Notes: generated by a model from the letters alone, not told the origin. 64,000 bases of DNA from Paraburkholderia dinghuensis (GCF_003837865.1 NZ_RQIS01000017.1:62001-126000); one strand, 5' to 3'; shown: positions 55,036-63,771, counted from the first letter of the stretch. Numbers and translations: made by a program.

Positions 55036-55662
55036 TCAACCTTCGCGCAACCGATATCCGCGTTGCGCCTTGCTGATGTCGTCTGGTGCGAGCCCAGGCA
55101 GTCCGGCCGCGAGAAGCGCTGCGAGCGTATGCAACGCCGCATCGTCTCCAGCTTTCAGCTCCAGTTCGATTTCGCAGATCGGCGCGCGGCGCATCTCGCC
55201 ATTCACGTCCGCGGTGATCTCGCCCTGATCGATGGCCGCCTCGATTTGTGCACCGTCGACTTCAAGCATCCACAGCGTGCGCGTGAAATCTGTGCGAAAG
55301 AGGGCGATCAGGTTCGGCGCCGCGTCGGACAGCGCCGTCGCAACGCCCGCTTCGTCGCACTCGTGCAGGAGCCGTGCGGTTTCGAGCGCCTCGCCCGCCA
55401 CCGGCATTTCCCACTCGTGCCGCGCGTGCAGGCCGTTCTGTGCAACGCCGACCGTCTTGAACGTCTGCAGCCAGCCATCGGGCGTGCGCCGCAGCCGCAG
55501 CGCGCTTTTCGCGCGCGCGAGCGTGAGCGACGGCGTATCGAAGTAGATGTTCTCCAGCCGCACTGCGCGTCCTTGCTCGCCAGCCCTTGCTGCGAGGAGC
55601 CGCAGAGCCGCATCCACCTGGTCACGCGGCAGCGCGAGCTTGATTTCCCTCTCGATGGCCAT
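55036..55662 (-). CDS. CYTH domain protein (inorganic triphosphatase-like)
   Basis: A 208-residue protein with the family-defining EREIKL at residues 4-9 and alternating charged strands (LENIYFDTPSLTLARAKSAL, SALRLRRTPDGWLQTFKTVG, ICEIELELKAGD). CYTH tunnels hydrolyse triphosphates such as inorganic triphosphate or thiamine triphosphate; the closest E. coli counterpart is YgiF, but the CHAD domain is absent here. ATG 55662 is preferred to a GTG that directly abuts the trpC stop. It is probably in the trpGDC transcript. Confidence 0.88.
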   Translation of the reverse strand: MAIEREIKLALPRDQVDAALRLLAARAGEQGRAVRLENIYFDTPSLTLARAKSALRLRRTPDGWLQTFKTVGVAQNGLHARHEWEMPVAGEALETARLLHECDEAGVATALSDAAPNLIALFRTDFTRTLWMLEVDGAQIEAAIDQGEITADVNGEMRRAPICEIELELKAGDDAALHTLAALLAAGLPGLAPDDISKAQRGYRLREG

Positions 55663-55677
55663 GACTACGCCCTGCAC

Positions 55678-56463
55678 TCAGAAAAACATGCGGGCGAGCT
55701 CGGCGCCCGGGTGCTCCGCGCGCATGAACGCCTCGCCGACCAGGAACGTATGAACGTCCAGCGCGCGCATCTTCTCGACATCGGCGCGCGAGAGAATGCC
55801 CGACTCGGTCACGACGATGCGGTCTTCCGGCACATCGTCGAGCATGTCGATCGTCGTCTGCAGCGTCGTTTCGAACGTGCGCAGATTGCGGTTGTTGATG
55901 CCGATGAGCGGCGTCTTCAACGTGAGCGCGTGTTTGAGTTCATCGCGGTCGTGCACTTCGACGAGCACGGCGAGGCCGAGCGAATGCGCATACGCTTCGA
56001 GGTCACGCATCTGGCCCGGTTCGAGCGCGGCGGCGATCAGCAGGATCGCGTCGGCGCCCATCGCGCGCGCTTCGAGGATCTGGTAGGCGTCCACAATGAA
56101 GTCCTTGCGCAGCACCGGCAGCGTGCACGCGGCGCGCGCGGCTTCGAGGTACGCGGCGCTGCCCTGGAAGAACTGCACGTCGGTGAGCACGGAGAGGCAC
56201 GCCGCGCCGTGCTGCGCGTAGGAGCGGGCAATTTCAGCGGGGTCGAAGTGCTCGCGCAGCACGCCCTTCGACGGGCTCGCCTTCTTCACTTCGGCGATCA
56301 CGGCAGCTTCACCGTTCGCATGCTTTGCGCGCAGCGCGCCGACGAAGTCGCGCAGATCGCGCGACGACGCTTCGAGGCGCAGCGCTTCGAGCGGCGCGCT
56401 TTGCTCGGCAGCGCGGACTTCTTCGCGCTTGACCGCGATGATCTTTTCGAGGATGTCGCTCAT
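55678..56463 (-). CDS. trpC: Indole-3-glycerol phosphate synthase
   Basis: TrpC closes the indole ring from CdRP with loss of CO2 and water. It is the monofunctional 261-residue form, without the TrpF domain. The catalytic Lys residues lie in VIAEVKKASPSKGVLRE and VLRKDFIVDAYQI; the phosphate loop is in RIVVTESGI. It is 25 nt downstream of trpD and 15 nt upstream of the CYTH gene start, on the same strand. Confidence 0.97.
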   Translation of the reverse strand: MSDILEKIIAVKREEVRAAEQSAPLEALRLEASSRDLRDFVGALRAKHANGEAAVIAEVKKASPSKGVLREHFDPAEIARSYAQHGAACLSVLTDVQFFQGSAAYLEAARAACTLPVLRKDFIVDAYQILEARAMGADAILLIAAALEPGQMRDLEAYAHSLGLAVLVEVHDRDELKHALTLKTPLIGINNRNLRTFETTLQTTIDMLDDVPEDRIVVTESGILSRADVEKMRALDVHTFLVGEAFMRAEHPGAELARMFF

Positions 56464-56488
56464 GGTGTTTCCGTGATTCGTGTCTGTA

Positions 56489-57517
56489 TCAGCGCTTGAA
56501 CTGTTGCGTGAAGCGTACCAGTTCGTCGACTTTGGCGCGTGCGCGGCCGCTCGCCAGGGTCTCGCGTGCGAGTTGGATACCGTCTGCGATCGACGCCGTC
56601 ACGTTCGCCGAATAGAGCGCCGTGCCCGCGTTCAGCGCGACGATCTCGCGCGCGACGCCAGGCTGGTTCGACAGCGCGCCGAGCAGCATCGTCTTCGATT
56701 CGTCGGCGTTTTCGACCTTGAGCGACCGGTTCGACACCATCTGCAGGCCGAAGTCTTCGGGATGGATCTCATACTCGCGCACAATGCCATCCTTCAGCTC
56801 GCCGACGAGCGTCGCCGCGCCGAGCGATACCTCGTCCATCCCGTCCTTGCCGTACACGACGAGCACGTGATTCGCGCCGAGGCGCTCCATGACGCGCACC
56901 TGAATGCCGACGAGATCAGGGTGGAACACGCCCATCAGCTGATTCGGTGCGCTGGCCGGATTCGTGAGCGGTCCGAGGATGTTGAAGATCGTGCGCACGC
57001 CGAGCTCGCGGCGCACGGCCGCGATGTTCTTCATCGCCGGATGATGATTCGGCGCGAACATGAAGCCCATGCCAGTTTCGGCAATCGACGCGGCCACCTG
57101 GTCGGGTTGCAGGTCGATGTTCACGCCGAGTGCTTCAAGTACGTCCGCGCTGCCCGACTTGCTCGACACGCCTCGGTTGCCATGCTTCGCGACCTTGCCG
57201 CCCGCCCCCGCGACGACGAACATCGACGCCGTGGAGATATTGAACGTATGCGAGCCGTCGCCGCCAGTGCCGACGATGTCGATGAAATTCGAGTTGTCCT
57301 TCACCTCGACGTGATTTGCGAATTCGCGCATCACAGTCGCGGCGGCGGCGATCTCGCCGATGGTCTCCTTCTTCACGCGCAAGCCCGTGATGATGGCGGC
57401 CGAGAGCACGGGCGAAAGTTCGCCGCGCATGATGAGACGCATGAGGTGCAGCATCTCGTCGTGGAAGATCTCGCGGTGCTCGATCGTGCGCTGCAGCGCT
57501 TCCTGCGGGGTGATCAT
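56489..57517 (-). CDS. trpD: Anthranilate phosphoribosyltransferase
   Basis: TrpD joins anthranilate to PRPP. The 342-residue product has the PRPP motif DIVGTGGDGSHTFNIST, KHGNRGVSSKSGSADVLEALG and the anthranilate site region NILGPLTNPA. ATG 57517 gives the normal MITPQEALQ start and lies 16 nt after the trpG stop; the frame upstream runs into trpG and is not homologous. Confidence 0.97.
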   Translation of the reverse strand: MITPQEALQRTIEHREIFHDEMLHLMRLIMRGELSPVLSAAIITGLRVKKETIGEIAAAATVMREFANHVEVKDNSNFIDIVGTGGDGSHTFNISTASMFVVAGAGGKVAKHGNRGVSSKSGSADVLEALGVNIDLQPDQVAASIAETGMGFMFAPNHHPAMKNIAAVRRELGVRTIFNILGPLTNPASAPNQLMGVFHPDLVGIQVRVMERLGANHVLVVYGKDGMDEVSLGAATLVGELKDGIVREYEIHPEDFGLQMVSNRSLKVENADESKTMLLGALSNQPGVAREIVALNAGTALYSANVTASIADGIQLARETLASGRARAKVDELVRFTQQFKR

Positions 57518-57533
57518 GATGTCGGCTCCGTTC

Positions 57534-58127
57534 TTATGCGCTGCGAACCGTGGCGGCGCGCCTCGATTGCTTGAGGAAGTTCTCGAGGAGCGCGTGACCG
57601 TGCTCGGAGAGAATCGATTCCGGATGGAACTGCACACCCTCGACGGCGAGTTCGCGATGGCGCACGCCCATGATCTCGCCGTCTTCGGTCCACGCAGAAA
57701 TTTCGAGGCAATCGGGCAGCGATTCGCGCTCGATGGCGAGCGAGTGATAGCGCGTCACGTCGAAGTGCTTGGGCAGATCCGCGAACACGCCCTTGCAGTC
57801 GGTTTCGATCTGGCTCACCTTGCCGTGCATGATGGTCTTCGCGCGCACGACGCGTCCGCCGAACGCTTCACCGATCGCCTGATGGCCGAGACACACGCCG
57901 AGAATCGGAATGTGACCGGAGAATTTGCGCAGCACGTCGAGCGTGATGCCCGCGTGTTGCGGATTGCTCGGGCCCGGTGAGAGGCAGATGCGCTCGGGGT
58001 TTAGCTTTGCGATCTCGTCGATCGTGATTTCGTCGTTGCGGTACGTATGGACGTCTTCGCCGAGTTCGCCGAAGTACTGGACGATGTTGTAGGTAAACGA
58101 ATCGTAGTTGTCGATCATCAGAAGCAT
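57534..58127 (-). CDS. trpG: Anthranilate synthase glutaminase component
   Basis: TrpG supplies ammonia to TrpE for anthranilate synthesis and may also serve PabB. The 197-residue class I amidotransferase has nucleophile Cys79 in ILGVCLGHQAIGEAFGG and the His168/Glu170 pair in VQFHPESILSEHG. In relatives trpE lies directly upstream; here the next 459 bp hold no trpE and an IS element follows. It begins the trpG-trpD-trpC transcript. Confidence 0.96.
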   Translation of the reverse strand: MLLMIDNYDSFTYNIVQYFGELGEDVHTYRNDEITIDEIAKLNPERICLSPGPSNPQHAGITLDVLRKFSGHIPILGVCLGHQAIGEAFGGRVVRAKTIMHGKVSQIETDCKGVFADLPKHFDVTRYHSLAIERESLPDCLEISAWTEDGEIMGVRHRELAVEGVQFHPESILSEHGHALLENFLKQSRRAATVRSA

Positions 58128-58276
58128 GATTTGCTCCAGGTTGATGATTTAATTGAAATTCTCGGTGGGAATTTTCGAGAAATCCGAATTTTTCGCCCCC
58201 ATTTCACCCCATTTTGTTTGGTGAGGTGCGATGCGGGAGAGCCCAAGGTGGGCAGGCAAGGGAGGTCGTGGCTGGC

Positions 58277-58330
58277 TTAACGCCAACCAAAGAAAAGCAG
58301 GACGGAGGGGAAGCGGTTGCGGTGTCGCAT
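58277..58330 (-). CDS. Candidate 17-residue leader peptide upstream of trpG
   Basis: A short frame MRHRNRFPSVLLFFGWR ending in TAA. Its only Trp codon lies in the left arm of the GGTTGGC/GCCAGCC hairpin, and its stop codon is in the loop, so ribosome position could affect folding. A TAGAAT sits 9 nt before the ATG. It has no ribosome site of note. Coding is not proven; translation as a sensor is an inference from place and layout. Confidence 0.35.
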   Translation of the reverse strand: MRHRNRFPSVLLFFGWR

Positions 58331-58583
58331 GGTGAACCCATTCTAGCAGGGATTGCGAGCTTCCCTGTCCGGTTTCCATCTGAGCCGTGTGCATCCAGGG
58401 CAGCATAAACCACGTCGACCCAGCAGCTCCCCGGAAAGGCATTCCGCGCATCGGCGAAGTGTATTTCAACAGCCTGCCAGGGCGATGCGAGCCGCCTGCC
58501 GGAAGTTTCTTGCGACGGTTGAGGCACACGACCGTGCGCCTGTCCTCTACGGAGCGGAATACGGGCACTACGCCAGTTGGATA

Positions 58584-58586
58584 TTT
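58584..58586. repeat. Target-site duplication, left copy
   Basis: TTA directly next to the left inverted repeat; the same TTA flanks the right repeat at 59453-59455. A 3-bp duplication fits this IS5 subgroup. Confidence 0.7.
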
Positions 58587-58601
58587 AGAGCCGCTAACAC
58601 A
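58587..58601 (+). repeat. Left terminal inverted repeat of the IS
   Basis: GAGCCGCTAACACAA; 13 of 15 bases match the right end in inverted orientation. Confidence 0.85.
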
Positions 58602-59400
58602 AGTCCTCAACGAAACGCGAGCAGATAACGGCAGCAGCCAAGGAAAGCAAAGCACGATGAATGTCGATACGCCGCTCGAAACGAATGCGCAGTTTGCCGA
58701 AACCGGCAAACCACGCATGCGTGTGTTCGACCACCCATCGATGTCGCCCGAGCGGCTCCTCGCTTTCCACGCCGCGACGGGCAATACGGGCCGTGATACC
58801 GCGCTGTTTCAGGTAACGCCGACAGCGGGCAAAGTCGTACCCCTTGTCCGCATGCAACTTGCCCGGGCGTTTGCGTGGCTGGCCATTCAGGCCCGAAACT
58901 GCCGGAATGGCGTCGAGCGTGGGCTCGAATGCCATCGAGTCATGTCGGTTGGCACCCGTGACCGTGATGGCCAGTGGAACGCCGCGCGCGTCTACAACGA
59001 TGTGTCGTTTCGACCCGAGCTTTCCCCGGTCTGTTGGGTTAGGGCCGGTTTCCTGCCCCCCCGGGGGGCTGGGCACACTGGCGGCATCAAGGCTCGCCCG
59101 TTCCCAATCAATCTGGTCGTGTTCACGCGACCGGCGAAGCATCGCCAGATGCAGTTGCTACCACACGCCTGCTGCCTGCCAGTCTCGTAGACGTCGCCAG
59201 CATGTCATGCCGCTGCCGAAACCCAGTTCCTGCGGCAGGTCTTCCCATGGGGCGCCAGTTTGCAGGACATACAGGACGCCGTTCAGTACTGCGCGGTCGT
59301 CAACTGTGCGCCGACGACCACCTTTGGGCGAGGGCGTAAATGCCGGAATCAACAGTTCCAGCGCCGCCCACAGTTCATTGCTGATTTTTCTTCTGGACAT
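58594..59400 (-). pseudogene. IS5-family DDE transposase with in-frame amber stop
   Basis: Residues 1-80 (MSRRKISNELWAALELLIP to RDWQAAGVW) are followed by TAG at 59160-59158. The same frame then continues QLHLAMLRRSREHDQIDW to the C-terminus (SRFVEDLC), 268 codons in all counting the stop as a residue. Catalytic-region segments VDARGVPLAITVTGANRHDS, LHADKGYDFARCRRYL and RWVVEHTHAWFAGFGKL remain. Relatives have Gln at the stop position, so one C to T change (CAG to TAG) is the simplest cause. The stop is before the catalytic core, so the element is probably not self-mobile. Confidence 0.88.
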
Positions 59401-59437
59401 GCCACCAGGATACGAAACCTATGGCTTGATGTCCAGT

Positions 59438-59452
59438 TTGTGTTAGCCGTTC
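59438..59452 (-). repeat. Right terminal inverted repeat of the IS
   Basis: Reads TTGTGTTAGCCGTTC on the + strand, the inverse of the left end apart from two mismatches. Confidence 0.85.
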
Positions 59453-59732
59453 TTAAACCAAACGCCCTCCACGAATCCCGGTGCGATTCAGTTCGTAAAT
59501 CAAGTCATATGCCTTGGATTTCTTGATGATCTGCTTCTAGGCCAAATACTGGCAACACTTTCAGGAAATTCTGACGGAAAGTGAGCTTGAATAAAAATCG
59601 GTTCGCAGCTTAGACTGCGCCCGAATACAAGCTGCCGCGTAAAATTAACTCAAGACGAAGTCCGCAGCCACGAGCATTTCCCTCTCGCGAACTCTGGATG
59701 TCGTTGTTTAGAGTTCTTTCTGCGCAAACAAT

Positions 59733-59760
59733 CTCTGGGAAACGTCGTTCCAGAGTTTTT
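59733..59760 (+). terminator. First of two tandem terminators
   Basis: CTCTGG (59733-59738) and CCAGAG (59750-59755) form a short stem followed by T5. No gene lies directly upstream. Confidence 0.65.
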
Positions 59761-59789
59761 CGCGTCACGTTTGCGTGGCGCGTTTTTTT
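59761..59789 (+). terminator. Second tandem terminator
   Basis: CGCGTCACG/CGTGGCGCG, a 9-bp stem with one wobble pair and a TTTG loop, followed by T7. It is a strong Rho-independent signal. Confidence 0.85.
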
Positions 59790-60152
59790 ATGCGGCCAGC
59801 ATAGACGTACTCCAGCGGGTGCAAAGATTCCCGGGAAGCTGCTTGCGGCGAATGAGGCGAACTGTAGCTGTGTGAACTCAACCGTGTGTGGGACGGAGAG
59901 GTGGGGCACCTATGCCCTACCCGAGCTTTTTCCTTCCCCGCGGCAACGACATTTAAGGGCGAGTGCATGGGAGACACCCTTATGCGTTTTAGGCGCTCGC
60001 GAGATATTCTGGTTGAATGAGAGTTTGTGCAAATATTGCCGACTGTGTAGCGCCGCCTCGATTCAAGTGAGAAATACTTCCCTGATTGTGCGAAATATTA
60101 ATTCGCCACGAAGACATGCGCGTCGATTTAACATTTTTTATTAAACATGAGT

Positions 60153-60182
60153 TTGCTTCCGCCTTGAAGTGTTTTGTAAAAT
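60153..60182 (+). promoter_or_regulatory. Possible promoter of the vgrG module
   Basis: TTGCTT (60153-60158) and TAAAAT (60177-60182), 18 nt apart. The -35 is weak. vgrG starts 49 nt further on, preceded by AGGAAAGG. Confidence 0.35.
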
Positions 60183-60230
60183 CGCCGCGCTATCGCGAGA
60201 ACGCGTACTGAATAGGAAAGGCGGGGCGGA

Positions 60231-62792
60231 ATGGGAACGCAAGACTTAATCAGCACAATCACGGGCGGTCTGTCGCAGAGTGACCGGTTGCTCAAGCTGG
60301 ATACCCCGCTAGGTTCGAACACGCTGGTGCCGCAACGCGTGGTGGGTCGTTCGCGCCTGGGGCGTCACTTCGAGTTCACCGTCGATGTGGTGTCCATCAC
60401 CGGTAACGTCGAGCTCAAGACGCTGATCGGTCAGCCCGTGGCTTTGTGGATGCAGCAATCCGACAAGTCGTACGAGCCTCACAACGGCTACGTGCATACG
60501 GCGAGACGGCTGGGATCGAACAGCGGGCTCACGAGCTACCAGCTTGGCTTTGCCTCATGGATGCACTTCCTGAGATTCCGTCGCGACCAGCGCATCTGGC
60601 AAGACAGGACCGCTGACGACATCATCACGGATGTAGTCAACACGCATCCCCAGGCTTGGGGCCTGTTCCAGTTTGCACTCTCGAAACCGCTGCCCTTGCG
60701 CTCATACTGCCGACAGGACGAGGATGACTGGAACTTTGTGCATCGCTTGCTCGAGTCCGAAGGGCTCTATGGATTCTGGCGACAGGCACAGGACGGCAAG
60801 TCCCACACGCTGGTGATCACCGACCAGCTCGCGACGCTTGACGCCCTGTCGCCGGAAAAGGTGTCTTTCTACCGGGCGGGCACGGGCAGCGAGACGGACG
60901 CGCTGGTGCAATGGTCGGGCACGCGCACGCTGCAAAGCACGATGCTGACCACCCGCACGTTTGACTACAAGAACCCGTCGACGCCATATAACCCGAAAGG
61001 CACAAAAGTGCCGACGATGCCCAATCAGGGCGCGTTGCCGGATCAGGCGGAAGTGTACGAGTACACCGGGGCCTACACCTATTCAACCCAGGCCCGGGGC
61101 GACCGGCTGTCCAGCATCCGGATGGAGGAATGGGAGTCACGGGCCAAACGGTTTGTCGGCGTAGGCAGCGTGCGTGGGATCGACGCGGGACGGCGCTTCG
61201 TTCTGGACGGCCACCCGGACCATGACCGGGATCAGGGGAGCCAGAAGGAATTCGCGGTGATCGAAACGGTGTGGGTGATCGCGAACAATCTGCCGGTGGG
61301 CAACCAGGGATCGGCGTTTCCCCATAGCCTTCAGGGCGCCGTCGACGAGATGCGTGCGAGTCACGCCAGCGATGCCGCGTTCAGCGTTTCGCACGCCGAC
61401 GGCTCGCAAGGTTTTTATCTGACGGAGATTGAGGCGCAGCGCACAAGCGTGCCATATCGCAGCCCATTCGAACACCGGAAGCCGGAAACTCACCTGGAAT
61501 CCGCGATCGTAGTGGGTCCTCAAGGTAAAGAGGTCTATACAGACGAGCTCAACCGGATCAAGGTGCAGCACATCTGGGACCGTCTGAATGGTGGGGACGA
61601 AAAGTCGTCGTGCTGGGTGCGGGTCGCGCAGTCGGATACGGGTAGCGGCTATGGCGGCGTACATACGCCGCGGGTAGGAGAAGAAGTCCTCATCGATCAC
61701 ATTGGCGGGGATTGTGACCGGCCGGTGGTGGTTTCGCGGTTGTACAACGGTTCGGCGAAGCCTCAGTGGCATTCGAACGGCCTGCTGTCGGGGTACCGAT
61801 CGAAGGAGTACGGCGGCGGCAGCGGATATAACCAGCTGGTGATGGACGACTCGACTTCGCAGAACAGGGTCCATCTGTATTCGAGCAGCTACCAGTCCCA
61901 CCTGCACCTGGGTTACCTCATCGAGCAATCGAACAACTCACGCGGCGCATTTCTGGGCAATGGGTTCGATCTCAAATCGGACGCCTACGGTGCAATACGC
62001 GCCGGCCAGGGGCTGTTCGTCTCGACGCATCCGGCAACGGTCAACCAGCCGCTGAATGCGGCGGCGGCGACCGAACAGCTGGCGAGTGCGGAGAGCGTGG
62101 TCGAACTGGCTTCTCAGGCGAGCACGTCGAACCAGGCCGAAAGTCTCGAAGAGGGGCACGACGCGCTGAAGAAGTTTACGGACGCGACCCAGTACAAAGT
62201 GGCCGGTGGCGCGACTTCTGGCGGTCGGACAGGAGGCGGCGGTACCGGCAACGCGAACGGTTTCTCGACGCCGATCATGCTGGTTGCGAGTCCCGCTGGC
62301 GTGGGCGTATCGACGCAGGATTCGGCGCATCTCACCGCGAACCAGCAGGTCAACATCGTAAGCGGCAAGAACACGCACGTGGCCGCTGGCAAATCGCTCA
62401 TCGCAAGCGCGATGGAAAAGATCAGCCTGTTCGCGCAGAACGCCGGCATGAAGCTGTTTGCCGCAAAGGGGAAGGTCGAAATCCAGGCGCAGGGCGATGC
62501 GATGGCCCTGTCCGCGCTTAACGATGTGACGATCACAAGCTCCAGTGGAAAGCTGGTGCTCTCGGCCGACAAGGAAATCTGGATCGGTGCGGGAGGCTCC
62601 TATATCCGGATCACCGCCGACAAGATCGAGAACGGCACGCCCGGGCAGATTCTTGAAAAGTGCGCGTCGTGGGACAAGCCTGGCGCTTCGTCAATGCGCC
62701 TGCCAGCGCAGGTCACCAGCGTCACGAAGGGCTGCTCGTCGAAGACGACCGCAGCGTCTGCCGACAGCGCGTCAAGCGTCGTGCTGGAGTAA
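60231..62792 (+). CDS. vgrG: Type VI secretion spike protein VgrG
   Basis: VgrG trimers form the tip of the T6SS tube and carry effectors into target cells. The 853-residue protein has the gp27-like domain (about 20-400), the gp5-like OB fold with ESAIVVGPQGKEVYTDELNRI and SGYGGVHTPRVGEEVLIDH (about 423-510), a SGYNQLVMDDSTSQNRVHLY segment, a Gly-rich linker (660-675), and a DUF2345 beta-prism extension (about 680-805). A tail of about 45 residues (with Cys811 and Cys835) follows and is a likely effector-docking part. No toxic enzyme domain is visible. An adaptor gene and an effector gene follow. Confidence 0.95.
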   Translation: MGTQDLISTITGGLSQSDRLLKLDTPLGSNTLVPQRVVGRSRLGRHFEFTVDVVSITGNVELKTLIGQPVALWMQQSDKSYEPHNGYVHTARRLGSNSGLTSYQLGFASWMHFLRFRRDQRIWQDRTADDIITDVVNTHPQAWGLFQFALSKPLPLRSYCRQDEDDWNFVHRLLESEGLYGFWRQAQDGKSHTLVITDQLATLDALSPEKVSFYRAGTGSETDALVQWSGTRTLQSTMLTTRTFDYKNPSTPYNPKGTKVPTMPNQGALPDQAEVYEYTGAYTYSTQARGDRLSSIRMEEWESRAKRFVGVGSVRGIDAGRRFVLDGHPDHDRDQGSQKEFAVIETVWVIANNLPVGNQGSAFPHSLQGAVDEMRASHASDAAFSVSHADGSQGFYLTEIEAQRTSVPYRSPFEHRKPETHLESAIVVGPQGKEVYTDELNRIKVQHIWDRLNGGDEKSSCWVRVAQSDTGSGYGGVHTPRVGEEVLIDHIGGDCDRPVVVSRLYNGSAKPQWHSNGLLSGYRSKEYGGGSGYNQLVMDDSTSQNRVHLYSSSYQSHLHLGYLIEQSNNSRGAFLGNGFDLKSDAYGAIRAGQGLFVSTHPATVNQPLNAAAATEQLASAESVVELASQASTSNQAESLEEGHDALKKFTDATQYKVAGGATSGGRTGGGGTGNANGFSTPIMLVASPAGVGVSTQDSAHLTANQQVNIVSGKNTHVAAGKSLIASAMEKISLFAQNAGMKLFAAKGKVEIQAQGDAMALSALNDVTITSSSGKLVLSADKEIWIGAGGSYIRITADKIENGTPGQILEKCASWDKPGASSMRLPAQVTSVTKGCSSKTTAASADSASSVVLE

Positions 62793-62796
62793 CGCG

Positions 62797-63771
62797 ATGC
62801 AATACCCGCAGACTAACGGACCCGCGACGGATGAAGACGCGCAGATCGAATCATTGAACGGCGCTCTGACGGGGTGGTTTAGCCGGCATCGGGAGAAACG
62901 CTGCCTTCTTGCCGTCGACCCGAGCCAGAGGGATTTGAGCAGTGAGGATGCCGACGGCGACGAGCTTTTCGCCTGCCTGCCGCGCTCCGATGTGCTCATC
63001 GACCACGATGCTTTTCCCGAGGCCCGCCGTCCGTATCTACTGGAACTCGACCTGTCGACCCAGGCAGGTGTTGCCGCATTGGCGCAGAGTGTCCGCGTTG
63101 CGTTTGAGGACCGGCGTCCGGAATCCATGGCGGAAGGACTGGGGCAGCGCGTCGGTGGCTGGATGGCGAGCGCTGCTTCGCTCGACGAAGTCGCTGCGCA
63201 TTGGTCCCGCCTTGCGCTTCAGCGCGATGAAAGCGGACGTAACTGTGTGCTGCGTTTCTACGATTCACGTTCCCTGGCCCTGCTTTGGACAGTCTTCTCG
63301 CAAGCGCAGCAGCAGGCCCTGCTCGGGCCGGTGAGGGCGTGGCATGTCCTCGATGCAGGTGCCAGACCAAGCGTTCACGTAGCCTCCCGGGAATCACGCA
63401 CGAGCTTCGCGCTGTCAAGCGCGCAGTGGCAGGCAGTTCATCGGCACGGTCTCATCAACCGCGCGCTTGCGCTGCATGCAAGGGCGTGCGACCGACAACC
63501 GGAGCCCGGCGAGATTGAGGCCGCCGTTGCTGCGGCTGCACGGGCCGAGCGGTGCGGATTGATCGACCGGGACGACCGGATTGCATTTATCGGTCATGCG
63601 CTCTCGTGGCACCCGCAGTTCGATCTGCATCCGACGGTATTGCAGCTGTTGCGGCACCGGGCAGCCGACGATTTCTATACCGGTGAAATTGGACAGCTGA
63701 CAGCCGACGAGATCGAAGAGATCCGGCAGGGCTCCTGGTATGAGTGTCTGGGGGCTTCGGCTGTCCGGTAA
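62797..63771 (+). CDS. DUF4123 T6SS effector adaptor
   Basis: A 324-residue protein with a DUF4123 domain (about 35-180). Such proteins, called Tap or TEC, load a specific effector onto its cognate VgrG and are encoded between the two. Visible parts are LLAVDPSQRDL, ARRPYLLELDL, VAAHWSRLALQRDESGRNCVLRFYDSRSL and the helical C-terminus. It starts 4 nt after the vgrG stop, so it is in the same transcript. It is not expected to be secreted. Confidence 0.88.
   Translation: MQYPQTNGPATDEDAQIESLNGALTGWFSRHREKRCLLAVDPSQRDLSSEDADGDELFACLPRSDVLIDHDAFPEARRPYLLELDLSTQAGVAALAQSVRVAFEDRRPESMAEGLGQRVGGWMASAASLDEVAAHWSRLALQRDESGRNCVLRFYDSRSLALLWTVFSQAQQQALLGPVRAWHVLDAGARPSVHVASRESRTSFALSSAQWQAVHRHGLINRALALHARACDRQPEPGEIEAAVAAAARAERCGLIDRDDRIAFIGHALSWHPQFDLHPTVLQLLRHRAADDFYTGEIGQLTADEIEEIRQGSWYECLGASAVR

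Larger units (their letters stand above)
58128..58586 (-). other. 459-bp upstream region of trpG with candidate leader elements
   Basis: No protein gene of normal size is supported. Reading toward trpG there is a TAGAAT (58345-58340), a 17-codon frame, and then inverted repeats GGTTGGC/GCCAGCC (58270-58288) and GCCCA/TGGGC (58241-58253). They may form a leader that tunes trpGDC, but no oligo-T terminator was seen. Confidence 0.4.
58587..59452 (-). mobile_element. IS5-family insertion sequence, 866 bp (IS427-like group)
   Basis: Terminal repeats of 15 bp with two mismatches bound the element: GAGCCGCTAACACAA at 58587-58601 and the inverse of GAACGGCTAACACAA at 59438-59452. The flanks are duplicated TTA. 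One transposase gene fills it on the - strand but is interrupted by an amber codon. It sits between the trpG upstream region and the T6SS module. Group assignment rests on size, ends and transposase sequence. Confidence 0.9.
59453..60230. other. 778-bp AT-richer region without a gene, upstream of vgrG
   Basis: This stretch between the IS and vgrG is richer in A/T than its surroundings, and none of its open frames resembles a protein. It begins with the right copy of the IS target duplication (59453-59455) and contains two terminators in tandem near 59733-59789. A possible vgrG promoter lies near its right end. It may be acquired DNA or decayed remnants. Confidence 0.55.

Noticed and set aside
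58149..58784. A 211-codon open frame across the trpG upstream region and the IS end
   Set aside because: It spans the IS boundary, has no domain, and competes with other open frames over the same bases.
58594..59400. Two-gene orfA/orfB transposase with programmed frameshift
   Set aside because: Both parts are in the same frame (start points differ by a multiple of three), separated only by TAG.
59610..60144. Open frames of 99 and 148 codons between the IS and vgrG
   Set aside because: They overlap the two terminators and each other, lack ribosome sites and resemble no family.
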